Below are positions 32,470 to 41,400 of a stretch of DNA of 64,000 nucleotides, one piece after another. Below the pieces are notes generated by a model. That model ran no database searches. It had not been told where the DNA came from and was given only the letters and a program-made list of their open reading frames with translations. Position numbers and translations under genes: made by a program. Source of the DNA: Flavobacteriales bacterium (lineage in GTDB: Bacteria; Bacteroidota; Bacteroidia; Flavobacteriales_F; PHOS-HE28); contig JACJZF010000001.1 in assembly GCA_020635725.1 (NCBI GenBank), positions 1 through 64,000 on the forward strand, written 5' to 3'. Numbering within the stretch: position 1 is the first letter of the stretch; each line of letters opens with the position of its first letter.

Positions 32470-34889
32470 CACAGCGTGGCGCTCAGTTGCACCTGCACGC
32501 TGCGCGGCGCCTCGATCGACAGCGGACGTAGGGAGTAGACCTCGTTCGTGAGGTTGTTCACGATGCAGGCCACGCGGAGCTGCTCGGTGAGCTTCACGCC
32601 CAAACGGGCATCGGCGATCCAAACACCGCCCTCCACGTGGGAGGCCATCCAGCCCGTGATGTTCGTGGGCAGCACATCGGGTTGCGGGGGGCCGGCATCC
32701 AGGTCAACGAAAGCCTTGTCGATGTTCTGCACGAAGCTGTTGTACCGCATGCTGAAACCGACGAAGACCTTGTGGTACTCGAGCTGGATATCGCTGCGGA
32801 AGGTGTTGCGGACGCGGAACTTGAGGATGTCATCCGCCGGGTTGTAGCTCGTGTTCACATAGCTGGCCGAAGGGATGATCGGGATAGGCACATTGAGCCT
32901 TTCGGCGTAGATGTCATCAGGCGTGGTGCTGATCGGCTTCGTGGTGGTGTAGCCGAGCAAAGCTTGAATCTCAACTCCACCGACCCTGCCTTTACCGGCA
33001 AGCTCGAACTCCAGGCCGGTCACACGAGCTCCTCCTGTGTTCACGCTCTTGAATCCGAGTCCGTAGAATTCCTGTACGGCCGTGGCGAAAGTGAAGGGGC
33101 GCCATTGGCCGAAGGTGAACTCCACGTAATTCTGGAAATCCTGCTGGAACGCGACCGCATCGATGTAGCCGGTGAAGCCCCCTAGCCGGAAGCCCTGCTT
33201 GACGCCCACTTCCGTGTTCCAGCTCTCCTCGGGCTTCAGTTCACCGTTCGGGAAGATGCGCAGCTGCCCCACGCTGGTCGTGATGAAGCGCTCGCCGATG
33301 GTGGGGAACCTGAAGCCTTGGCCATAGCTGGCCCGCACGTAGGTGGCGCGCAGCACGCGATACGTGGCGCCCGCGCGGAACACGGGTTGCGCGGCCAGGT
33401 CGTCCTGCACCATGAACTGCTCGTAACGCACCCCCGCGCTCACGGAAAGGCGCTCCTTCAGCAGCTTCTTATCCACCTGCAGGTACGCGGCGGTATTGCG
33501 CGCCGTGTTCTCGCCATTGCCCTCGGCATTGCCGCTGTACAGCTCGGCTGTGGAGACCACATCGCGCAGCAGGACGCCACCGGTCAGCACGGTCTCTCCG
33601 AACAGGTTCACCTTCTGCTGCACCTGGTATTCGGCGTGGTAGGTGTTGTTGCTGTTGCCCTGCCCGTTGTCGTTATCGAAGATCTGCCGGTGCCAGCGCG
33701 TGCGCAGCGTATGCTTCATGCCGCCTGGACTGTAATAGCTGATGAACGGATCGATGTAGAACTGCGTGCCCTTGGTACGCGTGACCGTGCCCTCCTTCGG
33801 CCGGAGCAATCCCCGGTCGGTGTCGCTCCAGATGAATACGCTCGTGCTGCGGCTCTTCATCACGTTCCCATTCAGTCCGAGGCTCAGGCCCGTGCGCTTC
33901 TTGCTGCGCCAGCGCAGGCCGGTGTTGAAGCGCGCCCGGTGATCGTAGCCGCCGGGTCCGAGCTTGTACGGGTCGGCCGCGATGCTGTCCGCAGGCTGCG
34001 GCTCCGGCCCGATGTATCCGTTGTCGGTGAAGGCATTGCCGCCCAGCACCAGATCGAGCTGACCGAACCGCTGCGAGTGGAAGAAGTTAGCGCCACCGAA
34101 GCCCGGCTGGTTCTGGTCCCACCACTTCGCAGGGGCATGGCCCGGGGTGTCGTAGATGCCGGCGAAGGTGGTCACGCGGGTCTGCGGCTCGGCGCGCGGA
34201 TAAGCCGTGCGCACGTTGATGACACCGCTCAGCGCGGCGCTCCCGTAGAGCACCGAAGAGGCTCCTTTGATCACTTCCACCTGCTCCAGGTTCTCCAGGG
34301 GGAGGAAGGTCCAATTGGGTCGGCCGATGTCTCCGCTGAGGATCGGCACATCATCCACGCACACCTGCACGCGGCTGCCCGCGCCGTAGCTGAACCCGCT
34401 GCCGGCCCTGATCTGCGGCTCCTCATCGATGATCACCACGCCCGGCACCTGCTCCAGCGCCTGATCCATGCTCACGATGTTCTTGTTGAGGATGATCTCC
34501 GGCCGCAGCACGCTCAGGCTCTGAGTCACCTCCCCCACCCGCTGCTCGAACCGGCCCGCCGTCACCACCACCGCATCGAGCTGGTTGGCGGCCTCGGCGA
34601 GCTTCATGTCCAACACGCGCTCGGCGCCAGCCTCCACCACCAAGCGTTCCGTGCGCGTGCCGTAGCCGATGAAGCTGAAGGTGAGCGTTTGCTCCCCGGC
34701 CGGTAGCGAGAGCCGGTAGCGGCCGTCGGCATCGGTGGCCACGCCCTTGCCCGGCTCGTAGGTCACGTTCACGCCGATCAACGCCTCGCCCGTGCGGGTG
34801 TCGGTGATCCGGCCCAGAACAACGGCATCCTGTGCGGCGCAGGGGGCCATGGCCGCCAGGAGCAGCATGGCAACGGTGGTTCGCATCAT
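32469..34889 (-). CDS. TonB-dependent receptor with carboxypeptidase-regulatory-like domain
   Basis: An 806-residue outer membrane receptor. A signal peptide (MMRTTVAMLLLAAMAPCAAQ) is followed by a CarboxypepD-like beta-sandwich (VLGRITDTRTGEALIGVNV, to about 105), a plug domain (about 120-225, with VEVIKGASSVLYGSAALSG) and a 22-strand barrel ending with a terminal aromatic/hydrophobic strand (VQVQLSATL). The substrate is unknown. It resembles siderophore or cobalamin-type receptors rather than SusC, and no SusD partner is adjacent. Confidence 0.93.
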   Translation of the reverse strand: MMRTTVAMLLLAAMAPCAAQDAVVLGRITDTRTGEALIGVNVTYEPGKGVATDADGRYRLSLPAGEQTLTFSFIGYGTRTERLVVEAGAERVLDMKLAEAANQLDAVVVTAGRFEQRVGEVTQSLSVLRPEIILNKNIVSMDQALEQVPGVVIIDEEPQIRAGSGFSYGAGSRVQVCVDDVPILSGDIGRPNWTFLPLENLEQVEVIKGASSVLYGSAALSGVINVRTAYPRAEPQTRVTTFAGIYDTPGHAPAKWWDQNQPGFGGANFFHSQRFGQLDLVLGGNAFTDNGYIGPEPQPADSIAADPYKLGPGGYDHRARFNTGLRWRSKKRTGLSLGLNGNVMKSRSTSVFIWSDTDRGLLRPKEGTVTRTKGTQFYIDPFISYYSPGGMKHTLRTRWHRQIFDNDNGQGNSNNTYHAEYQVQQKVNLFGETVLTGGVLLRDVVSTAELYSGNAEGNGENTARNTAAYLQVDKKLLKERLSVSAGVRYEQFMVQDDLAAQPVFRAGATYRVLRATYVRASYGQGFRFPTIGERFITTSVGQLRIFPNGELKPEESWNTEVGVKQGFRLGGFTGYIDAVAFQQDFQNYVEFTFGQWRPFTFATAVQEFYGLGFKSVNTGGARVTGLEFELAGKGRVGGVEIQALLGYTTTKPISTTPDDIYAERLNVPIPIIPSASYVNTSYNPADDILKFRVRNTFRSDIQLEYHKVFVGFSMRYNSFVQNIDKAFVDLDAGPPQPDVLPTNITGWMASHVEGGVWIADARLGVKLTEQLRVACIVNNLTNEVYSLRPLSIEAPRSVQVQLSATL

Positions 34890-34942
34890 GCGGTGAGCGA
34901 TCTTGGAGCCGGCACCTTTGACGGATTCCCCGGCGAGTTGGG

Positions 34943-34950
34943 CGAATGTA
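34943..34950 (-). promoter_or_regulatory. -7 box (TACATTCG) for the TonB receptor operon
   Basis: The minus strand reads TACATTCG 53 bases before the ATG at 34889, leaving a longer 5' leader than most genes here. Confidence 0.5.
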
Positions 34951-35020
34951 GAAGAAGGGCCGAACGGGCAATGAACACAGCTTCACTTGGGCGCCCCTGG
35001 CCGATTCAAGCCTCCGGCGC

Positions 35021-36130
35021 ATGAGCGATCAGGAACTCATCCATCGCATCGCGCTGAGCATGCTCAAGGGCATCGGCCCGGTGAACGCGCGCAATCTGGT
35101 GGCCTATTGCGGCGGGGTGGATCCCATCTTCACCGACAAGAAGCTGAAGAACACCTTGCAGAAGGTGCCGGGCATCGGGCCGAAGCTCATCGCCAGCATC
35201 ACCGATAAGAAGGTGCTGCCCGCCGCGGAGAAAGAGCTGGCCTACATACGGAAGCACGATGTGCGCATGCTCTTCTACCTGGACCCGGGCTATCCCAAAC
35301 GCCTGAAACAGGCGGAGGACGCGCCGGTGATCCTCTTCGTGAAGGGCGCTGCGGACCTGGATTCCGACCACATGGTGAGCATCGTGGGCACGCGCGCGCC
35401 GACCGACGCCGGCAAGCACCTATGCAACGAGCTCGTGCAGGGCCTGAAGGAGGCGAATGCCACGATCGTCAGCGGCCTGGCCTACGGCATCGATATCGTG
35501 GCGCACCGCCAAGCGCTCAAGAGCGGCCTGCCTACGGTGGGCTGCGTGGCGCACGGGCTCGACAAGCTGTACCCCGGCGAGCATGCCGCCACAGCCAAGG
35601 AGATGATGAAGGAAGGCGCCTTGGTGAGCGAGCTGCCTAGCGGCTCTCCTTTCGCACCGGGCAATTTCCCTGCGCGCAACCGGGTGATCGCAGGTCTGAG
35701 CGATTGCACCATCGTGGTGGAGAGCGGCCCCAAGGGCGGCAGCCTCATCACCGCCGACATCGCCAACAGCTACGACCGGGAGGTCTTCGCCGTGCCCGGC
35801 CGCCCCTCAGACCCGCGCAGCGAAGGCTGCAACGCCCTCATCCAGCAGAACAAGGCCATCCTCATCAACTCGGCCAAGGATGTGCTCACCTTCATGGAGT
35901 GGCTGGCAACGAAGAAGAAGAAGCCCGCCGTGCAGGCCGCGCTCTTCGCCGAGCTGCAACCCGAAGAGCAGGTGCTGGTGGACCTGATCCGGGGCCGGGG
36001 CAAGGCGCACGTGGATGAGCTCTGCGCCCACAGCCAGTGGCCGCAGGGCAAGGTGGCCGGGCTGCTGCTCAACCTGGAATTCAGCGGCGTGGTGCGCGCC
36101 CTGCCGGGGAAGGTGTATGAGGTGATTTGA
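35021..36130 (+). CDS. dprA: DNA-processing protein DprA
   Basis: A 369-residue DprA, which loads RecA on incoming single-stranded DNA during transformation. An N-terminal HhH-like region (LKGIGPVNARNL, VPGIGPKLIASI) precedes the Rossmann-like core with SIVGTRAPTDAGK, VSGLAYGIDIVAHR, and the strongly conserved GSLITADIAN and VPGRPSDPRSEGCN. A C-terminal winged helix (VDELCAHSQWPQGKVAGLLLNLEF) completes the usual layout. There is no visible promoter box close by. Confidence 0.96.
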   Translation: MSDQELIHRIALSMLKGIGPVNARNLVAYCGGVDPIFTDKKLKNTLQKVPGIGPKLIASITDKKVLPAAEKELAYIRKHDVRMLFYLDPGYPKRLKQAEDAPVILFVKGAADLDSDHMVSIVGTRAPTDAGKHLCNELVQGLKEANATIVSGLAYGIDIVAHRQALKSGLPTVGCVAHGLDKLYPGEHAATAKEMMKEGALVSELPSGSPFAPGNFPARNRVIAGLSDCTIVVESGPKGGSLITADIANSYDREVFAVPGRPSDPRSEGCNALIQQNKAILINSAKDVLTFMEWLATKKKKPAVQAALFAELQPEEQVLVDLIRGRGKAHVDELCAHSQWPQGKVAGLLLNLEFSGVVRALPGKVYEVI

Positions 36131-36456
36131 GGCTGGGGTTGGGAGGTTGGGAGTTGGAGGTTGGGAGTTGGAGGTTGGGAGGTTGTTCCATGGCTTCGCT
36201 TGGAATGACGGGTTGAGAGGTTGGGGGTTGAGGGGTTGAGAAGTTGGATGTTGGGCAGGTTGGGAGTTGGCCACAGCACGGATCGCTACCGCCTGATAGG
36301 GGTTGTGCGATGGAGGGGCAGCACCCGCAGCCGAGCCTCCCTGACATCGCGAAACCTCGCGAAGCCACAAGCCTTCAACTTCTCAACTTTCAACCCGCAT
36401 TCCCCCACCTACATTTGCCGCCGCTTAAACCAAAGCAACAACCAAACATCCCCGCG
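36131..36456. repeat. G-rich GGTTGGGA/GTTGGA repeat tract and gdhA leader region
   Basis: This 326-base gap has no gene. From 36137 to 36185 the plus strand is a tandem of GGTTGGGA and GTTGGA words, including two exact copies of a 14-base unit (36145-36158 and 36159-36172). More GGTTGGG words continue to about 36270. Inside, 36186-36212 holds an imperfect inverted element (TTCCATGG ... TTGGAATG). The right end carries a perfect -7 box for gdhA. Confidence 0.8.
36410..36417 (+). promoter_or_regulatory. -7 box (TACATTTG, consensus) for gdhA
   Basis: TACATTTG fully matches TAnnTTTG and lies 39 bases before the gdhA ATG at 36457, leaving a leader of about 30 bases. Confidence 0.65.
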
Positions 36457-37812
36457 ATGGCAAAGTCGAACAAGGCCGTGGACGCCTTCATGGCAGAAGT
36501 GAAGAAGCGCAACGGCAGCGAGCCGGAGTTCCTCCAGGCCGTGCATGAAGTGGCCGAGATGGTGATCCCCTTCATCGAGGCCAACCCCAAGTACAAGGGC
36601 AAGATGCTCTTGGAGCGCATGGTGGAGCCCGAGCGCACCATCATGTTCCGCGTGCCCTGGGTCGATGACAAGGGCAACACCCAGGTGAATCGCGGCTTCC
36701 GCGTGGAGTTCAACAGCGCCATCGGCCCCTACAAGGGCGGCTTGCGCTTCCACCCCAGCGTGAACCTCAGCATCCTGAAGTTCCTGGGCTTCGAACAGAC
36801 CTTCAAGAACAGCCTCACCACCCTGCCCATGGGCGGCGGCAAGGGCGGCAGCGACTTCGACCCCAAGGGCAAGAGCGATGGCGAGGTGATGCGCTTCTGC
36901 CAGAGCTTCATGACCGAGCTGTGGCGCCATGTGGGCCAGTTCACCGACGTGCCCGCGGGCGACATCGGCGTGGGCGGCCGCGAGATCGGCTTCATGTTCG
37001 GCCAGGACAAGCGCCTGCGCAACGAGTTCACCGGCGTGTTCACCGGCAAGGGCGCCACATGGGGCGGCTCATTGATCCGCCCAGAGGCCACCGGCTACGG
37101 CTGCGTGTACTTCGCCGCCGAGATGATGAAGCAGAACAAGCAGGACTTCAAGGGAAAGACCGTGGCCGTGAGCGGCAGCGGCAACGTGGCCCAGTACGCC
37201 ATCGAGAAGGCCACCCAGCTGGGCGCCAAAGTGGTGAGCTGCTCCGATAGCGACGGCAGCATCTTCGACCCCAACGGCATCACCGGCGAGAAGCTCAAGT
37301 TCATCATGGACCTGAAGAACGTGAAGCGCGGCCGCATCGAGGAGTACGCCAAGAAGTTCAAGGGCAGCACCTACAAGAAAGGCGCCCGCGTGTGGGACGT
37401 GGTGGCCAAATGCGATGTGGCCCTGCCCTGCGCCACGCAGAACGAACTGGATGAGAAGAATGCGAAGGACCTGGTGAAGAAGGGCGTGAAGTACGTGGCC
37501 GAAGGTGCCAACATGCCCAGCACGCCCGAGGCCATCAACGTGTTCCACGCGGCCAAGGTGCTCTTCGCGCCCGGCAAGGCCAGCAACGCCGGTGGCGTGG
37601 CCACCAGCGGCCTGGAGATGAGCCAGAACAGCCTGCGCCTGAGCTGGACCCGCGAGGAAGTGGACCAGCGCCTGCACGACATCATGAAGAACATCCACGC
37701 GGCCTGCGTGCGCCACGGCAAAGAGGGCAGCCACGTGAACTACGTGAAGGGCGCCAACATCGCCGGCTTCGTGAAGGTGGCCGATGCCATGCTCGACCAG
37801 GGCGTGGTGTGA
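36457..37812 (+). CDS. gdhA: NADP-type glutamate dehydrogenase
   Basis: A 451-residue hexameric glutamate dehydrogenase that makes glutamate from 2-oxoglutarate and ammonia. Visible hallmarks are YKGGLRFHPSVNLSILKFLGFEQ with the substrate Lys, LPMGGGKGGSDFDPKGKSD with the catalytic Lys, and the Rossmann segment VAVSGSGNVAQYAIEKA. The length and the KGKSDGEVMRFCQ text match the small biosynthetic GDH class. The ATG at 36457 gives MAKSNKAVDAF, and in-frame codons upstream are in repeat DNA. A strong terminator follows. Confidence 0.97.
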   Translation: MAKSNKAVDAFMAEVKKRNGSEPEFLQAVHEVAEMVIPFIEANPKYKGKMLLERMVEPERTIMFRVPWVDDKGNTQVNRGFRVEFNSAIGPYKGGLRFHPSVNLSILKFLGFEQTFKNSLTTLPMGGGKGGSDFDPKGKSDGEVMRFCQSFMTELWRHVGQFTDVPAGDIGVGGREIGFMFGQDKRLRNEFTGVFTGKGATWGGSLIRPEATGYGCVYFAAEMMKQNKQDFKGKTVAVSGSGNVAQYAIEKATQLGAKVVSCSDSDGSIFDPNGITGEKLKFIMDLKNVKRGRIEEYAKKFKGSTYKKGARVWDVVAKCDVALPCATQNELDEKNAKDLVKKGVKYVAEGANMPSTPEAINVFHAAKVLFAPGKASNAGGVATSGLEMSQNSLRLSWTREEVDQRLHDIMKNIHAACVRHGKEGSHVNYVKGANIAGFVKVADAMLDQGVV

Positions 37813-37833
37813 TCACAGCCTGATTGGAAATGA

Positions 37834-37862
37834 GAAGCCCCGCCATCGGCGGGGCTTCTTCG
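37834..37862 (+). terminator. Rho-independent terminator after gdhA
   Basis: An 11-base perfect stem GAAGCCCCGCC with loop ATC is followed by TTCGTTC. It lies 21 bases after the gdhA stop and could also serve the convergent bacilliredoxin gene. The same GAAGCCCCG stem occurs at 59455. Confidence 0.85.
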
Positions 37863-37876
37863 TTCGGCGATAACGC

Positions 37877-38287
37877 TCAGCAGAACTCCTCGTAGGCCAT
37901 CTGCAGGTTGTCCGCGATCATCTCGGCGGTGCGGCCCTCGATGTGGTGGCGCTCCAGGAAGTGCACCAATTTGCCATCCTTGAACAAGGCCATGCTGGGG
38001 CTGCTGGGCGGGTAAGGCAGGAAGTGCTTGCGCGCCTGGATCACGGCATCGCCGTCCACGCCGGCGAACACGGTCACCAGTTTATCGGGGCGCTTGGCTC
38101 CTTGCAGGCTCAGCTTGGCGCCGGGGCGGGCAGCGCCGGCAGCGCAGCCGCACACGCTGTTCACCACGCACAGCACGGTGCCGGGCTGGGCCAAGGCCTT
38201 ATCTACTTGCTCAGGGGTCTTGAGCTCCTCGAAGCCAGCGGACACCAGGTCCATGGCCATGGGAACGGTCAGTTCGGGTGGGTACAT
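37877..38287 (-). CDS. BrxA/BrxB-family bacilliredoxin (YphP/YqiW-like)
   Basis: A 136-residue thioredoxin-fold protein. It begins MYPPELTVPMAMDLVSAGFE and contains the active site SVCGCAAG, the CGC motif of bacilliredoxins. The family reduces mixed disulfides on proteins. Many Bacteroidota carry it. The ATG at 38287 gives the standard start, and the longer in-frame extension upstream crosses the promoter box at 38328. Confidence 0.94.
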   Translation of the reverse strand: MYPPELTVPMAMDLVSAGFEELKTPEQVDKALAQPGTVLCVVNSVCGCAAGAARPGAKLSLQGAKRPDKLVTVFAGVDGDAVIQARKHFLPYPPSSPSMALFKDGKLVHFLERHHIEGRTAEMIADNLQMAYEEFC

Positions 38288-38327
38288 CGGTCGATTCTTC
38301 AGGTTAGGGTTCAATCCGCTTGCGGCG

Positions 38328-38335
38328 CAAAGGTA
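38328..38335 (-). promoter_or_regulatory. -7 box (TACCTTTG, consensus) for the bacilliredoxin gene
   Basis: The minus strand reads TACCTTTG 40 bases before the ATG at 38287, a full consensus match. Confidence 0.65.
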
Positions 38336-38452
38336 GCCCGCCGCAACAGCGTGGCCCGGAGCAGTTCGGGAAGGCATGCTCGGCGCGAATCGCTCCGGTA
38401 GGATTGCAGGATTGACGACAGCCGCCCATTGCGCCCCGGATGAGGACCTGAT

Positions 38453-38460
38453 ACATTGGC
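38453..38460 (+). promoter_or_regulatory. -7 box (TACATTGG) for the M36 protease
   Basis: TACATTGG lies 17 bases before the ATG at 38478 in the divergent region shared with the bacilliredoxin gene. Confidence 0.5.
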
Positions 38461-38477
38461 GGCCCTTTACCCTGATC

Positions 38478-41400
38478 ATGAGCATGTTTCGAGCCCTTCT
38501 CCTCCCGTTGGCCTTCCTCCCGTTGCTGGTCTCAGCGCAGATCTCGCAGCCTCTTCCGACCAAGGTCGCCGAGCGCCTGCTGGGCAAAGGATTCCACGCG
38601 AGCGACCTCGGCGACTGCGTGCTCATGGATAGCTATACGACGGCCCGCAATGGAATGCTCCATGCCTACTATCGGCAGCGCTGGCAGGGCATCGAGGTGT
38701 GGAACGGGGACATCGCCGTGCACCAGCTCCCCAGCGGCGAGGTGATCCAGCTTACGAGCAACGCCCTCTCAGGAATCGGCAAGCGCGTGAACACCACCAC
38801 GCCGGTGCTCAGCCCCCAGGATGCGCTGCGCCAGGTGCTGGCCAAGAACCTGCCCGGTTTGCGCATGCCGGCCCTGCTGCGCGCTGAGGAGGGCGGTAAG
38901 CTGTTCCTCTTCAGCAGCGATGGACTTGGCGATGAGCCGGTGCGCGTGAAGCTCGTCTTCCAGATACAAGGAGAGAAGGCGCTGCTGGCCTGGAACGTGA
39001 ATCATTACACGCCCGATGGCACGCACTGGTGGAACGTGAGGATCGATGCAGTGACCGGTGAGGAACTCGACCGGAACGACTGGGTGAGCCAGTGCGCCTT
39101 CGATCACCCGCATGGCGAGGAACACACGTGCGCGCCGGCGATGGCCGCGCCCGCCGCGCCGAACGATTACAACGTGTTCGATTGGCCCGTGGAGAGCCCC
39201 AACCATGGATCACGCACCCTGAGCAACGCCCCCTGGCTCGATGGCGGCATCGCATCGCCATATGGCTGGCACGATACCGATGGAGCGGCCGGGCCCGAAT
39301 ACACCGACACCCGCGGCAACAACTGCCGCGCGCAGGAAGACGCCGATGCCAACAATACGGGAGGCACCCGGCCCAGCGGTGGCGCGAATCTCGATTTCGA
39401 CTTCCCGCTCGACCTTTCCGGCGCGCCTTCGACCTACTTGCCGGCGGCCACCACCAACCTGTTCTACTGGAACAACCTGATGCACGATGTCTGGTACCAG
39501 TACGGCTTCGATGAGCCCGCAGGGAATTTCCAGGAGAACAACTACGGGCGCGGCGGCGCCGGCAACGATTGGGTGTACGCCGATGCGCAGGATGGCAGCG
39601 GGACCGACAACGCCAACTTCGGCACGCCCCCCGATGGCAGCAGCCCCCGCATGCAGATGTACCGTTGGACCTACACCACACCCAACCGGGACAGCGACCT
39701 GGACAACGGGATCATCGCGCATGAGTACGGGCACGGAATCAGCAACCGCCTGGTGGGAGGGCCTTCCAATACCAGTTGCCTGGGCAATGCCGAGCAGATG
39801 GGCGAAGGCTGGAGCGATTTCTTCTCCCTGGTGATGACCATCAAGAGCGGAGACACCGGTCCGATGCCGCGTGGCGTGGGGACCTACGTGCTGGGAGAGC
39901 CTACCACCGGTGGGGGCATCCGCCCTTCGCCCTACAGCACCAACTTCGGGGTGAACGCCTACACCTATGCCGACATCAACAGCGGCCTGAGCCAGCCGCA
40001 CGGCATCGGTTTCGTGTGGTGCACCATGCTCTGGGAGATGACCTGGGAGCTGATCAACACCTATGGTCTCGACCCCGACATCTACAATGGCACCGGAGGC
40101 AACAACCTGGCGATGCAGCTCGTGATCGACGGCATGAAGCTCACGCCCTGCAGCCCCGGTTTCGTGGATGCGCGCGATGCGATCCTCCTGGCCGATCAGG
40201 TCAACAACGGCGGTGCGAACCAGAACGCCATCTGGGCGGCTTTCGCCCGTCGCGGGCTGGGTGTGAGCGCGGACCAGGGCAGCAGCAACAGCCGCAGCGA
40301 CCAGACCGAGGCTTTCGACACGCCGCTGCCGGTGAACATCGGTGTGAGCCAGGTGATCTCCCCGAGCGGCAACCTGCTCGACTGCGCGGCAGCTGACCTG
40401 CCCGTGACCGTGGTGATCCGCAACTACGGACAGAGCGCACAGACGAACTTCGAGGTGCGCTACCAGCTCGATGGTGGCAGCTGGGTCTCCGAGAACTACC
40501 CGGGCACGCTTGCACCGGGCGCTTCCGCCAACTTCACCTTCAGCCAGTCTCTGAGCATCGTTGGCAACGGTGCGCACGCCCTGCTCGCAGGCACCAACCT
40601 GCCGGGCGACGGATACCTCGCGGACGACAGCTTCACCGCGAACCTCAGCGTGAGCTCGCCCACCACGGTGAATGCGACCTACGAGGAGGATGTGGAAGCC
40701 ACATCGCCCACGCCGACCGGCTGGACGCTGGAGAACCCGGACAACGGCAACACCTGGGTGACCAAAGCCGTGAGCGGACAGACCAGCTGCGTGGGAACAC
40801 GCGCTTGGGCCATCGACAACTATTCCTCCAACACGCCTGGGCAGGAAGACCGCTTGGTATCGCCTGTGGTAAGTCTCGTTGGAAGCGCAGGCAGCCGCCT
40901 GAAATTCCAGCATGCGTATTCCGGCTACAGCAGCTCTTACATCGATGAGCTGCGCGCGGAGATCAGCGTGGATTGCGGCCTCTCCTGGATCACCCTCTGG
41001 CAGGCTTCGGGCAGCGCCTTGCAGACCACGCCCTATGTGACCGCGTCCTGGACCCCGAACAGCTGCAGCCAGTGGCTCGCGCACGACATCGACATCAGCG
41101 CCTACGATGGCGGCGACGCCGTCTTCCGCTTCACGGCGGTGAACGGCTTCGGCAACTGGCTCTACCTGGATGATGTGGTGGTCGAGCGCAACGGTGTGCG
41201 CGTAGCGCTGAAGCTCATGCTCGGCGGCGCGTATGACGAGGTGACGAACCTCATGCGCGATGACCTCCGCACTGCTGGGCAGCTGCCGCTCACCGAACCG
41301 TACACCGCGCTCGGCTACGCGCAGGCCGGCGGCGGCGGCGGGGAAAGCGTGGATGCCGCGGTGCTCGCTGCTTCAGGCAACGATGCCGTGGTGGACTGGG

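Noticed and set aside
36137..36270. Possible CRISPR-like array
   Set aside because: The units are 6-14 bases long with no spacers of uniform length and no cas genes nearby, so it is a simple low-complexity repeat.
39210..41084. 624-codon open frame on the minus strand
   Set aside because: It is antisense to the M36 protease, which has a signal peptide and zinc motif.
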